From positions 1,178,001 through 1,242,000 of the forward strand of contig JAPEUQ010000002.1 in NCBI GenBank assembly GCA_027946365.1: a stretch of DNA of 64,000 nt, written 5' to 3'. Shown piece after piece: positions 10,466 through 22,659 of this stretch. The notes under the pieces are model-generated. The model ran no database searches. It had not been told where the DNA came from and worked only from the letters and a program-made list of their open reading frames with translations. Every line of letters begins with the position of its first letter. The stretch's first letter is position 1. The position numbers were made by a program, and so were the translations under genes. The stretch is from Kalmusia sp. IMI 367209. Taxonomy: Eukaryota; Ascomycota; Dothideomycetes; Pleosporales; Didymosphaeriaceae.

Positions 10466-12314
10466 TCAGCCGAGGCAGAGGAGACGGTTGGCTGGAAGTG
10501 CAGTGGTGCTGCTGCTTGGCAACAGCATCTCGTCCCACCAGCCCTCGCGAAGCGGCAGCGTCGGATCCTGGTTCGCAAGCCAGATGCGCATGCCCGAAAT
10601 GCGCTTGAGTACGGCGGGTAGAGTGTTCTTGTCCCCTTCGCGGATTGGTACCACGCGCTGGTAAAGACGGTCACGTTTGTCTGAGTTGGCAGTGACAGCG
10701 GCGACGAAGAGAGGCCAAACAGGGTAGATGGCAGTGTAGAGATGGCCTTTTACAGGCAGGGAGAGGAGAACGGCGGTCAGCGCATCGTTGAGCTCCATGA
10801 TTGCGGGGTTGAAGCGTGTCAGACTGTCACTCTTGTCAGAATATATGTAGCACGCAACATGACAGAACATCAACTTACCCATACAGACGGCACCGCAAGT
10901 AGATAAGTGCGGCGAGTCTAAAGGCCTCTGCAGTAGCGAGAAGGATGTCGCGGGCTTCTCCTGAAGTTTCCGGCGTCCACTGCCTGAGGTTCTGCAGCTG
11001 TGACTCTTGCAGTTGTGCGTACATGTGCTTGTTCGGTCCGTTTTCGGTCGCCAGGGAGTTGATGGAAGAAATGATGGAGACGAGTTGAGGGGACATGCCC
11101 AGAATGCTGCAAATCTTTTGCGCTTCGCCAGTGGGCATGCCGTCAAGCCAGTTACCCTCCAGCGACTGGGGCATGGGAGCGTTTTGAAGAGTGAAGGCTG
11201 TTTGAGCACTGCGTGCAAGCACGAGCTGAGTGCGCATGTAGAGGGCTGGCTCTGATGCGTGGTCGATGAATTCGGATGGAATAATATTGAAAATGTTGGC
11301 ATGAACGGACCAGCACAAAGTGGACTCGTCTGATTCGTTGATGGCACCATGGTGCATGAGAAGCATGGCTGTGGAAAGGGCACCGTCGTAGTTCTCGCCA
11401 TTGCTGATTTGCTGGCCAAGGGCTTGGAAAGCCTGAGCGGAGTAGTAGAGCTCGGCCTGGTGGTACCGCTCTTTGTCTGAATGAAGGTATTCGCGAATGT
11501 AAGATGCGCTTAGGCTTAGCAGAGCATACTTGGTGCTCTCGCACATATTTGCGACTTGAAGGAGGGAAAGGTAGGTGTTGGTCTGCGTCGCCGGTGTGCG
11601 GCCGGGGCAAATGCCGTTGATGAAGAAGTCGAACAGTAGCTGCTCCATATCTCCGCTCCAGAGGCTGCTATCAGGTACATACTTGACCAAGCTTGTGTAT
11701 GCCGTCTCTTGAGAAGCGGTGCTGTCAAAGGAGTGAACCGAATGATGTGCCGAGTGGGATGGGGAGAAAGGGCTGCTCGACCTTGCTCGTACATCGTCCA
11801 TGTCTGCCATTGGCGAGTCGACTATAGTCATTAGTATGGATCCATTAGCCGAGGGCGGAAGAAGCTTACCCTTTGCGCCGGTCAAGTCTGAGAGTTCACC
11901 GAGGAAGTCCTGGCACGCATCCGACTTTGAGCGTTGAATGTGACGAATTCGTTGGACCACAAGTGTGACTGCTCCCGGATCCTGAGTAAGGGCAAGGTAT
12001 GGTTGCTGTGCCTGCAGTGTCATCTTGAACTTTTCGAATTGCTTCGCGTTGAGCTCGCCCAACCGCCAGTATAGCTGTCCAAGGACCTCGAGAAGCACCA
12101 CACCAGGTCCCTCTGTGATCATCCATTGCCGTATCACCAAAAGATTCCGCCTACTGTTCCTCTGGTTCCCTTCAGTTGGTAGATCCACTACCCTAGCAAG
12201 TAGCCGGTCGATGTGAGTACAATCCAGGCATCCGAAGTCCGGTGACATGGAGAGATGTTGGAGAGCATCGTTGGCAGCCTCCAAAGCCTTGACGAGCCGT
12301 CTGTCTGCGTCCAT
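10466..12314 (-). CDS. Fungal-specific transcription-factor-domain protein without visible DNA-binding domain
   Basis: Three exons on the minus strand: 12314-11870, 11821-10879 and 10823-10466. They give 581 residues. Intron 1 (11822-11869, 48 nt) has GTAAGC, an ACTAATGAC branch region and TATAG. It is a multiple of three and contains no stop, so retention would leave an open frame. Intron 2 (10824-10878) has GTAAGT, CTGAC and CAG. The protein resembles the long regulatory half of Fungal_trans_2 (PF11951-type) factors. Helical blocks include LLFDFFINGICPGR, MLLMHHGAINESDES and EAFRLAALIYLRCRLYG, followed by PVWPLFVAAVTANSDKRD near the C-terminus. No Zn2Cys6 cluster is present, and I found none in the 560 nt upstream. 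It may be a regulator with a lost or distant DNA-binding exon, or a stand-alone member. The fold assignment is moderately sure and the function is unknown. Confidence 0.75.
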
Positions 12315-15300
12315 TGTTGTGATGTGATGCTAAATGGAGTCGTGTAGAGCTGCCCAGTGGTGTCCGTAGATCCGGAGATTGCTGTAGGGACTGTGAAGTA
12401 GCGGACTGGGAGAACTTATGCGGTGGTCGAGGGTCTGTAAAGTGCAGGCCGATACCCGTATCGGGCTTGTATAGCCTCGTGAGGTCGGAGGTCGGTAGTC
12501 TACACTTGAAGCTGTACTGAGAATGTGGAGAACAGTAGCTAGTAGGACCCCGGTCGCTGACAGAAATAGAAAGGAACGGAAGAGGAGGCTCTTGTACCGA
12601 AAGAAACATGAAACGCGTGAGAGGAGGAGCGTATATACGCTGAGGCTGCCCACCAGAGGAAGGCTGATTCTGACGGCGCTGTGGCCGGCCAAGTCCCCGA
12701 GAGGATACCCCAGGCCGAGCACTGACCTCCATCGACTTTGACAGTGGGCCATGAGCTTAATTTGCTGCTGGCCCGTCCACGATCCACGAGCGGAAGGAGG
12801 CATTGCTACCTTACGGCCGCAGATGCGCCAATACGATCTCGTCGATAGGCGTGAGAAAGCGGCCATAGGCGCTTGCACACCCCTCGTCTAGTAGACTTGT
12901 CATGGGCGCTGGGAGGCTTTAGTCATGACGGCGCATGAGCAGAACAGGGAGCTTTCGCACTCGGGCTGGCGGTAGAGGACTGCTGGCCCACGTCAGCGGT
13001 GGTGCCGGGATTGTACATTGCTAGCGAGAATGTTAGGGAGCAGGCGCATGTGTCAAGCTGCCAAGGCCCGTAGGGAGCGGGTGGGGGCGCAGCCTCGGTC
13101 GGTCCTCAAGGGGAAAATCGAGCATGGCTTTTTCCGGAGCGGCAGTGCGTGCGTGCCCACGGCGACGGCTGCACGATGGCACCAACGAGGATCGCCGCAT
13201 GGGGGTCCTTGGCCGTGCGTGAGGCTCTTGGTCAAGCTTTTGCCAGGAAAATTGCTCCCAAAGGCCCTCCACTCGCACGTGTCGCTTAAGTGCCCCCTCG
13301 TTGAGCCTGGGTAATAGTCCCCGAAGTCCGTCGAGTCCGTCTCATCTGAAACCTCCTCCATCCTGTGCCACCTCCCCTTCGGTCTCGCATGTTCGCGCGA
13401 GCGGCCAGAAGGCGACGGGCGGCGGGCGTGGACGCCTTTTTCGAAGCTTCCAGAGCGGCAGGAGAAAGACATGTCGAAGGCCGGCTCGAAGGGCGTGTGG
13501 AGACGATGAGGTGACGAGGTGACAAGGTGAGGAGGCGGTTTCGTCTCCTGCGCGTGCCGATGCGTAGCGCCATCGTACCTGCCTCGCCCAGGAGTGGTGG
13601 CTGCATTCTGACGCAATCACCACCGACCGATTCCAGCAGGCATGAACGGTCGCCACAAGCCAACTCTGCTGGATTCTGCAAGTATTCACCTTCTCCAACA
13701 CGGCCTCTGGTCGTCGATCGTCATCAACCTGCGCTACTCATCCAATCTCATTTCCGTCGCTTCAGCTTCATTTCCTCGCGGCATCTCCTGCCGAATGCGC
13801 ACATCAGCAATTCGACTAGTTACACCACTTGCCACTTGAAGTCTCGCCCTCACGATTCTTAAATTCGTAGGCCTTCCACTATACCAGCGTGCTGGACTCG
13901 GTGAGGGCGATTACCACTAGACAAATTTTCCACGAGGCCACCTACACACTACAGAGACCTTAAGGGGCTTCCACACTGAGCGACAAGGCCTGCAGCCAAT
14001 ACTTTCGAGGAGCTTGTGTATATTAAAGAAAAGGAGTGCGAAGCACGACGCCGCATGCAAGCCGTCACCAATAAATTAGACATCGCAGCAGCCTGCAGTT
14101 TCCAAAATCGCACCATTTCATCGTGAGGCTTGAGGCAACACATGGCAAAATCAACAGGACAGCCGTATGCAAGAGGTTTGGAAGATTACATCACCTACTG
14201 TGGTGCTTCTTTGCACGCTGTAATGCGTACGGAAGCCACCTAGGATACCTTGAGGAAATGACTGTTGACAAGAAGCTCGTCTCGCATCGAAAGGATCATC
14301 CAACCTCAGAAGTGAGGTGGAATCGCGCCGGGACCAATGAGCAATCAGACGTTCCTGCATCCTGCAGGGATTTCGTATTTGAAGTACGCAATCAGGACAA
14401 ATCTACGGAACTACATGTACAAACAAGGCCTGCTTTGCGAGCGATTTTTACGACGAACGAGCTGGGTCCAATTCGCCGTTTTCCGCAGAGCCGGAAGTGG
14501 CCCCAGCAACATACCGCAGGCACTCACTGATCTTTAATCTGATGGGTGACGATCACTGCCTGGATAACGACTCCACCTAGGATGCAGAGTGCTGTGTGAA
14601 CTCCTCCGATATGTAAGTATGGCCCCGAAGGCCGCAGGCAAACGTGGGGGAGGGAAATATTGGATGACCATGCATGGTATATCCGGGGGTCGTACAAGAG
14701 CTTTGACCCTCCAACCAGTCAATAACATCTCTTCAGAGACAGTTGCATATGCGTATGGCGCAGACAGGAAGCGAGCGCGCTGCTCCGTATCTTCGATATT
14801 CACATCCAGTCGCCGCTGGCACGCCATACATTCACACCACCGAGTTCTATGTTTAAAGATGGCATCTAGTATGCGCAGCCCCGAGCGAGTTTCGACCCCA
14901 CTCTCTGTCCTCGTTTTCCCAATGCGGCCAATGCGACCATCTCGCATTAAGACTTCTACGATTGGAGGCATATCGCACAGCCCCATCATTCACAATCTCT
15001 ACAGGAGTACAAGCAATAAAGTCGGTATGGCTTCTGCAATCCTTTCAAAACATTACGAGCTCGCATGCATCTCCATGCAAGACTCCTACGCCAGTGCCGC
15101 TTGGCCCTTTTTCCATTGCCTTTTCTGGGGAAGTTTACGGTCGCTAATGCCCCCAAAATAGAAGGCTACCAACATCCTTGCATACTGCATTTCGCTTCCC
15201 GCATCTTCTATCACGCTCGGCGTTTCTACAAGAATGGCCCCCGCCTCGCTGCCTTGCTGCACAAAGCCTCCACAAGTCGAGACGTACATTTACTTGGCGC

Positions 15301-16886
15301 AGCACAGCACGTATCGTACAATCTTTTACAGTCTTTTACATTATCGAATAACTGCATGCTCACACGACCCCCGCAGAAGATTTTTGTTCCGGGACTGATC
15401 GGGTCTGCGTACCTGCAGCAAACAATCTAGTCAGCAGCGCATTGAAGCTGCCGCGATCTCAGCTCACCCTGTTGGGTTGGCCGATTCGTACGCTATCCCC
15501 GTCCCGGTCGGACGTCTCACTCATCCTGCCTATTGCGGCTTCAGCCCTAACAATCGTATCACGTCAACGACGTTGGGGGATGAATACGGATGCAGGCGAA
15601 AAGAAAAATCCTGCACGAGAATTCCCACGAACGGCTAGGAATCTGGTGTCTGACCGATGGCGCTAGTGCAGCGGGAGGATTGCTCCAGTGCCAGAGATAG
15701 ATTTAAAGTAGGTGAAGGATCGAACGCGGTGGTGTTTCAGATCGAGGGTGAACGTCCCCGATGTCCGGATAGCCTAGTTGGGTAGAATACATAGGGGTGT
15801 GTAAGTACGGTCAGGTCCGTAGGGCTGTGGCATCGAGGGATACTCGACGGGCTCACCAAACACACATACACTAAACTCGAAACATCGTAGCCATGCGAAA
15901 ATTCTACACATTTGGCCTCCATCCTGTCCAGCCCGATTTGTCAAATGGCTAGAGTCGGCCTAACACCAAGTGCTCGGTATTCCAAACGCATTTATTACGA
16001 TGCCGTTCTGCACGCTGCGCCCCACTCCTATATTAACACATGTCTTCGACAACCCCTCATTCGCACTACTCGCACTGCTTCGTATCTAGACTCAACGCCT
16101 AAAATCAACATGCGACTTTATCACGGCCCCAACTAGAACTGTGTGGAAGATGTTTCAGAGCGAACTCGGTCGCTCCGTAAGGCGTTGCACGGCGAGCCTG
16201 GATCTGATCATCAAAAAGCAGGGCGTTACTTAGTCGCATCGAGAGCAAGAATGTATATGGTTGGTGAGTCGTGGTGGCAGTGAACGTACCTCTGCCCTAT
16301 AGGAAGGAGGATGGTATGCAGTGATATGAGCCGTATGTCTTTGATATATCACTAATCGCCTGTAGAGTGGTGTCGTACGATGAGTAAGAATAGGTCTGCC
16401 AAACAAAAGAAGTTCTCGCTTGTGATGCGCTGCACAGTTCATTTCTAGAAGCGGGGGACCTGTCTACCCAATGGTATAATACATGTTAGGAAGCGAATCC
16501 TATCCTATCAAAACGAATGGTCATGTCTACTGCCGATGTTGCGCTAGAACTGGGGGTTTCGCGTTCATCACGCAACATAGGATATCTCACGATATTCATA
16601 TTCTTGCATTCACAAGCTATTTTTGGACACCATCTAGGAATTTGATTCCGTCACATGATGACCAGTTGGAACAGCAGGTTGTTGGTGCCCTCTCCACAGA
16701 GGCAATTTTTACATTGTAGGCAGGCTTACGAGCTACGACTGCTCATACCCGTTCCATATCAAGTGTGAAAGTGGGAATGTGGTTAACACATGTAGAAGCG
16801 AAAATATACTAGAAGTTAAACATCAGAAAGTAATCATGAGTCCACGCTCGTCTAAACAACCCCTGAACATGCGCGATCGACCCCAC
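12315..16886. other. Long gene-poor interval
   Basis: About 4.6 kb. Many short ORFs overlap on both strands (longest about 190 codons at 14589-15161), but none shows a domain, signal peptide or consistent intron set. No terminal repeats or transposase/reverse-transcriptase motifs were seen by eye. The part nearest 12.3 kb is probably the leader/promoter of the minus-strand gene. Confidence 0.5.
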
Positions 16887-18019
16887 CTAAGAGAAGTTGC
16901 TGCCCGCCGTCTTCGTCGTGCTAGCCGCAACACTAACGCCCTTGACAACGATGCTCTTCCCGTTGGTGGCCGTGACCCTGACATCGACGCTGCTCGTGCC
17001 AAAGCCGCTGCTGTTCTCAAAGTAGTTGTACGGCTGGCGGGTGGTAGCCTTCCAGGAGGAGCCGCCGTCGGTGGAGACCTCGAGCTTGGAGATTGCGACG
17101 TTGGAGTTCTGGACCTGCATGCTGAACCAGTAGGGCGAGGTGCCTTCCTTGTTCTTGAGCACGATGGGCGACGTGATGCCGCAAGGGACGACGGCGTAGC
17201 TGATGTCGATGATGCCGGCGGATTTCTGGCCGATCTGGGTGAATGCGTTTTCGAACAGGTCGAGCTTGTTCGAGGCGCATTCGGGGCATTGGTCCACAAC
17301 CTTGAGGCTCAGTTAGTCGGGGCGAAAGAAGAGAGCGGTGTGGCACTAACCATGGCTTTGATGGTCTTGCCGTTCGGTCCCGTCACCGATACACAGGTGC
17401 CGCACTGCGAAGCATCCCAGCTTCCTCCGAATGCAGTACCGAAGAGGTTGGATGGGAGAGTGTATCCACTGAACGAGCAGGCGCCTCCTGCGAGATTTCC
17501 GCCGTAGAAAGAAGCCGTTCCCTTGACTGAGCCGGCCGCGCTGGTGGTGTCCTCCGCCGCAGTGTCAGGTACAGGCGAGGCGGCCGCAGAAGATTGAGCG
17601 GGAGCTGCGCTTGCAGAGGTCGCAACAGTAGCGGCCGAAGTTGCATCGACTGGGGAGGGAACGACATAAACGGTCTTGACCTTCTTGGTCGAGGAGGAGG
17701 GAACTACAGACGTGGGGAAGACGAAGGTCTCGGTCTGGAGGGTGGTCGGCGCGTGAGGAGTGTGGGTAGCGAAACGAGAAGTGCTGTTGAAGGTTCCATT
17801 GCCGATTGGGTAATAAGGAACCTGCGGCGTGTGCGACGGCTTCGCTTCTTCACTCTTGGTGTTGGGGGTAACGATTGCGGAAGGGGCAGCGTATGACGTC
17901 GCTTTGACCGTGACGGTAATCCTTTCAATTGAGGTCTCTGTAACGGTAATGCCGGTCGCGCACTGTCCTTGGGCGAGAGCGAGGCCCGCGAGGGGTAGCA
18001 TGGACAGGAAAGACTTCAT
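16887..18019 (-). CDS. Secreted expansin-like protein (DPBB plus CBM63-like domain)
   Basis: Two exons, 18019-17351 and 17300-16887, give 360 residues. The intron (17301-17350, 50 nt) has GTTAGT, CTAAC and AAG. Residues 1-17 form a signal peptide (MKSFLSMLPLAGLALAQ). Residues 18-164 are Ser/Thr/Ala/Pro-rich with N-glycosylation sequons, and probably form an O-glycosylated stalk. Residues 166 to about 265 are a double-psi beta-barrel: GTASFYGGNLAGGACSFSGY, AFGGSWDASQCGTCVSV, then VDQCPECASNKLDL. The Asp in VDQCPE sits where bacterial expansin EXLX1 has its essential Asp. The last roughly 80 residues (SPYWFSMQVQNSNVAISKLE, STDGGSSWKA) resemble the expansin carbohydrate-binding domain. Expansins loosen cellulose/chitin networks non-hydrolytically. 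An extracellular wall-active role is likely; the substrate is unknown. Confidence 0.88.
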
Positions 18020-21000
18020 CTTGGTGATTGTGGACGTTGGAGCTGTGTGTTTGTTTCGGCGCTAGAGTACAGTCGCTCACACAATGATGCTTCAAGCAGA
18101 TGCACAACAGAGTCAGGTCAGGAAAGACTGAAATGAAGGGTTGTCTTGATGAAAGAGTGAACACGAATCTATAGACTCGAGGTGAAGACAGATAGATACA
18201 ACGAATGGAAGCACAGCACAGCGGCTTGCAAAGAGGAGTGAAAGTGAACGAGTGCGAGAGACCTGAGGCTCAACAAACGGGAAACGAGGACAGCGGGGCG
18301 CCACCTACATATCCTACAGCCCATGTACCCGCCTCACAGGTAACGACATCCTGTGGAAATTTCACGGGCCCAAGGTGGAGCGCATGTCACGATTGTCAAT
18401 CTCACGGGCGTCGTGCCGCAAAACAAAAGCACCTCTCTAACACGTTCTCGAACGCCACGCTTCTAGACTTGCATACTTTGGGGATCGGCACGCTGCTTGG
18501 CGAGATGAAAGACGTGGGTTGATGTGGGTCGTGAGATGAGCTTGATGGAGATCAAACGGCTACGAGATTGGAGGAGGAGCTCATTTGGCGGATAATAGTT
18601 CCGCCGCGACACCGATTCGCACCTCGTGCGACCTCATGAGGGTGTACAGCAGTTCGTTACGCAACGAACGACTGCACGGTATGCGCATATGATCGAGTCG
18701 TGGGGCGCACGTTTGCTTTAAAGTGTTTTGTGCCTCATCGCTTGCTGGACCCTTTCACTACCAGGAACACCACCATGCTGTACATGCATTTTGTTTTGAG
18801 GCCAAGCTCGGAAGGGACGGACAGCGCGCTAGGCTATCCCAGCCTGGCCCACCACTGATCATACCATTAATTAGAGATGGTTTGTTGATTATACGCTCAG
18901 GAGATTTAAAGTTCACGTACCTAGTGAGCGACAATGCCATGCTGGCTCAGCTTGTTGTTTTGTTGCGCCCACAGCAAGAACACTAATTCATCGTCAACAA
19001 CAGGAACTACTATATTTTCTACGACCAGAGCAACAATGGCTCTAGTGACGCCATCACGAAATATAGTATTACCCGACTTTTTAGCAAGATTGTAGAACGT
19101 CGCCTGCCACTTTCATGTTTAGCCTTGCTTAACCCTGTATAAAGGATCGTCAAGCTTCTCAGACGTAGTCAAACTTCCATGAGCTCCGCATATAGGTATG
19201 ACGAAGACTAGACATTGCTATGCGGTAGTAGTACGTTTGACAAAGGTTCAATCTATCGACAAAAGTCGATTGGACATCGATTCAGTGAGCGAGAAGCATG
19301 GTCTTTCCGTCTTCACCCAAGACGAATCGTTTAAATAGTGTGTCATACGAACACCGCCATTTAATATCATGTACTACTTCCCCGCTTCGTCCAGAGCCTT
19401 GCAGCCGAGTCTTCTCAATGAAAAACGACGTTTTAGACCGCGTGATACAACATCCTAGCTCAGAAAACTCTGGATCTAACAGTATCGTGGGACACGCCAA
19501 CTCCCCAAATGTAACAAGGATTATATACCGAGTTCCGCTGTAATCGAGCGCTACAACTAGAGTGCTCGCGTCCGCTTGATAGACCAGAATTTACAATCCC
19601 AGGTCACGTAGTCTTAGGGCAAGTGGGCCATGGCCTCACTCAATTCAACAATCGCTATCTCTAAGAAGTAATTGGATCCATAATTATCATGGGCGGCACT
19701 GACCAAGGGACCTCTATACTTCCATTCTGCAAACGCATTGTAGTCCTTAGCTGTCGGACTATCGGTTACCTTGTCTTCTTGGACGCCGCCTATGCCTTGT
19801 TGATCGCGAAGATTCATCACTTTCATTAACACGTCCATGTTTGTACTACTCGAGTCGCCAACGATCTTCTTCTCCGCTCAATATAAACTAATATTCTGGT
19901 ATTATCGAGCGCCCAAATCATGTTGCGGAGTACTAAGCTTCACCAACACTGCCATCACACAGTCGACCCTGCTCTGTATCCGTCTCCTGTCACTGAATAA
20001 TAAGTCTCATCGACTATTGCCGGCTGAGATCTTCGAGCATGACTACTTCGCCACCTTACGCGATCTCACAACATGGCGGTACCTTTCATATCTTTTCTAA
20101 TCCTCGATCGAATCCGCTCATATGGGATGGATGCGCTCCCTCGTAACGGCACAAACTATGAGCGCTTTGAACAACTATGCTTGCAGAACTCCCTACTAGA
20201 GGAGGTTTGTAGGCCACCCAGACTTCACACAGTTCAATCAAGCCGCCACACCAAGGGTAACCGCGATACAAGATCAAAGACAAAGTCATCATTCATAATC
20301 CAAGTACCCAGAAAGTGCATTTATCAGCATGCAAGCACTGCAACAATGTATCATCTGTAATATATCTTTAATAGCAAGGGCGAAGTACCTACTCCAAGGC
20401 TTCGCTGAACTCAGTGAGCCACAGAAAGGCCGTCGCCGGCTTGAAGCGATATCGTCCCTTTCGGCGCCTCGGATCGTAGGTTTAGTATTCTCTGTTGTGC
20501 GTTTTGGTCGCATTGCCAATATGCTCTTCTTGTGCGAGCGGGTAGGAGTTATGGCAATACATGGCCCTTGCGTGCAAAGACGTCTATCTCTCCTTTAGAT
20601 TTTGTAGTTAAAAGACTCGATTTGCGTCGGGCGTAACAGTATTCATTGAATCCTCTATCTATTGATAAAGAAAGGAGGTTATTGCTCACTTTTCATGTCC
20701 GTGTTGTACCCATCAGTTCCGCCGCACACTCGCATAGCCGAATTCTCTAGTCAAACTATGTGTTCAGCTATAGGAATCAGAACCTTACCGAATGCCCACG
20801 CCCGATCGGCACCTTACGCCCTCCTCGTCTCACATTTTGGATAGTCCGCGTGCTCGCTCGTCACAGGATACTCACAAATGCAAAGGCCTTCCAAAGGCCA
20901 TCCACACAAGTATCCACTAAATGCGATAAAATCTTCACATCAAAGTTAAAGGATAATTCCTCGCGATTTTTAAGCAATCTCACCGCATGTATAAATATAC

Positions 21001-21263
21001 ACGTGCTTACAATACAAGATGCATACAAGGATGGACTATAGCCCATCGGACTCGTACGAATGGTCTCACTCGCCCCCTTAATGCAAACTCCCACGCATTT
21101 CAGTTCATTGCAATCCCGCTCCTGCAAGCTGTTCATCGACCGCCCGTCGCAGCTGCATGGTGTGTACACGTAACGTTCTGAATGAGTCAGAAACAAGCTA
21201 TGTACAGCCGGATCACCCTCTATGCTACCCACGCACTCTCTCTAGTCCCATCACAGAGGCAGA
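18020..21263. other. Long gene-poor, AT-richer interval
   Basis: About 3.2 kb with only short ORFs. From roughly 18.9 to 21 kb the sequence looks richer in A/T than the flanks (visual impression, not counted). I found no long repeats or transposon domains. A 74-codon minus ORF (19614-19838) reads somewhat protein-like but stands alone. Confidence 0.5.
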
Positions 21264-21745
21264 TTATACACGTACCGTAGGCGCCGGCGCTTTGGTACGC
21301 CAGCACGCAATCCTGTCCGCACGTTAGCAATCCTCGTCGCAAGAATGGCTTATGACTTTAAACAGAATAGCATTGAGGATGAGAAACTTACGGATCAGAA
21401 GGCACCCCGGTATCAGGCACGTTCTTGCACCAGCCACCGCCGGCGCGCTTGATCACGTTGATCAGGTCGTCCTGGTTGGGGTCGATGTCGAGCTGTTCGG
21501 CGAGAGAGACAAGATAGCCCTGCCAGACTTCATTGTTGTTGTAGAGGATGTCACCGCCGCACACGGGGTCGTCGCAGATGAGGTTGGTCGCTCTGGCGGA
21601 CTGTATGTTTCGTCAGTCTTGGTTCGTGGATCTCTCGTAAAGTTTTTGGAGCGTCTTGGAAGAACAGTGGGTGGTGAAAGCATACCAGGGGCGTCGCTAG
21701 CGCAGGCACGATGCTCGCTAGAAGCAGAATATACGCTTTGATCAT
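21264..21745 (-). CDS. Small secreted cysteine-containing protein, family unknown
   Basis: Three exons on the minus strand: 21745-21686, 21600-21392 and 21312-21264. They join in phase into 105 residues. Intron 1 (85 nt, GTATGC...CAG) follows the signal peptide. Intron 2 (79 nt, GTAAGT, GCTAAC, CAG) follows PSDP. The signal peptide is MIKAYILLLASIVPALA. The mature part starts SARATNLICDDPVCGG and contains GGGWCKNVPDTG, giving four cysteines in all, enough for two disulfides. I do not recognise the family. The size, secretion signal and cysteines fit a secreted effector or other extracellular small protein, but that role is inference. The last exon is the least sure part: a downstream GTACGT could be another donor, and an alternative acceptor at 21329 also keeps an open frame. 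Confidence 0.6.
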
Positions 21746-22659
21746 ATTGACAAACTCTCTCGACGAAGCTCGAGATGCAGATGGTTCCTCGTAGGGGCTC
21801 CGACGACGTATTACTTATAGTGTATTCGGCTTGATATTTGGACCGGAGAGTGGCAACGCAAAGACTTCTTGTGCTGCGCGAGGGACGCCGTGTTTTATGC
21901 TGTCTCGCGGTCCATCCCTGTGCTGTGCGCAAGTGGTTTAGGCTGATTGCCGTTTCTGGGCGGAAGTGGAGGGATCATGTGCGTTTGTGAGACTCCGTGC
22001 GGAGGGATTGGACTGCGCGTTTGATTAGCTTTTTCCTGGGGTGCATCCTGCGCGCCCCGGAAACGTTTTTTTAATATACGTTATAGACGAAGTAGGGCAA
22101 TGTGACACAGGCCTATATCTGATTTTGGATGTGGGTTGCGAGAGTTGCGAGAGTTGCGAGGGCGATATTGGTCAATGTGCAGATGAGGGTCATGAGTGGA
22201 TGGCAGGTGCATGAGAGGTTGGCTTACGGAAGGTGTGGATGAGGGATGCGGAAGGTGCGTAGAAGCAAGACAGGGCGTGTCTCGAGGAGATTGGTGCAAC
22301 CGCACCAATTTGGGTGTGCTTGCCAACATTGAACATTAATACTCGGACGACTCAGCGCCAGGACCGCCAACTGTTGCCAGTCAAGCCTGTGTTCGTAGAT
22401 GGTAGTGCTTTGATTTGTGCGATGTAGCTACGGCGTCCTATTTGCGGGGGTATGCATCATAAAATCTCCGGCCATGTCGCCTTGTTACACAAGGAACTCT
22501 ATGTAGACTCTTGGGGATCGTTTGTTCGATGTCGCTCCTGAAAATTCCGAGACCTTCAAAAATGGCGTACCTAACACGATCCAATAATCAAACCTAGGGA
22601 CGATAAGTACAAGTGTAGCAGTTCGGTCAACGAAATGTCTGAGCATTGTGTAGCAGAGT
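21746..22659. other. Intergenic region with a small 9-bp tandem repeat
   Basis: Upstream flank of the small secreted protein gene and 3' flank of the Zn2Cys6 regulator. It contains the GTTGCGAGA repeat listed separately. I see no other gene. Confidence 0.5.
22135..22160. repeat. 9-bp tandem repeat, about 2.9 copies
   Basis: The unit GTTGCGAGA is repeated head to tail in an intergenic region. It is a short minisatellite with no evident function. Confidence 0.8.

Noticed and set aside
12330..12878. 182-codon minus ORF upstream of the transcription-factor-like gene
   Set aside because: Checked for a missing zinc cluster exon; no CX2CX6C pattern was found, and composition is leader-like.
14534..15161. 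ORFs on both strands (151 codons minus, 190 codons plus)
   Set aside because: They overlap head-on, lack any domain, and neither has supporting splice sites. The minus frame reads slightly more protein-like (CECMACQRRLD), but not enough to call.
19614..19838. 74-codon minus ORF
   Set aside because: Readable sequence but isolated, short and without motif or signal peptide.
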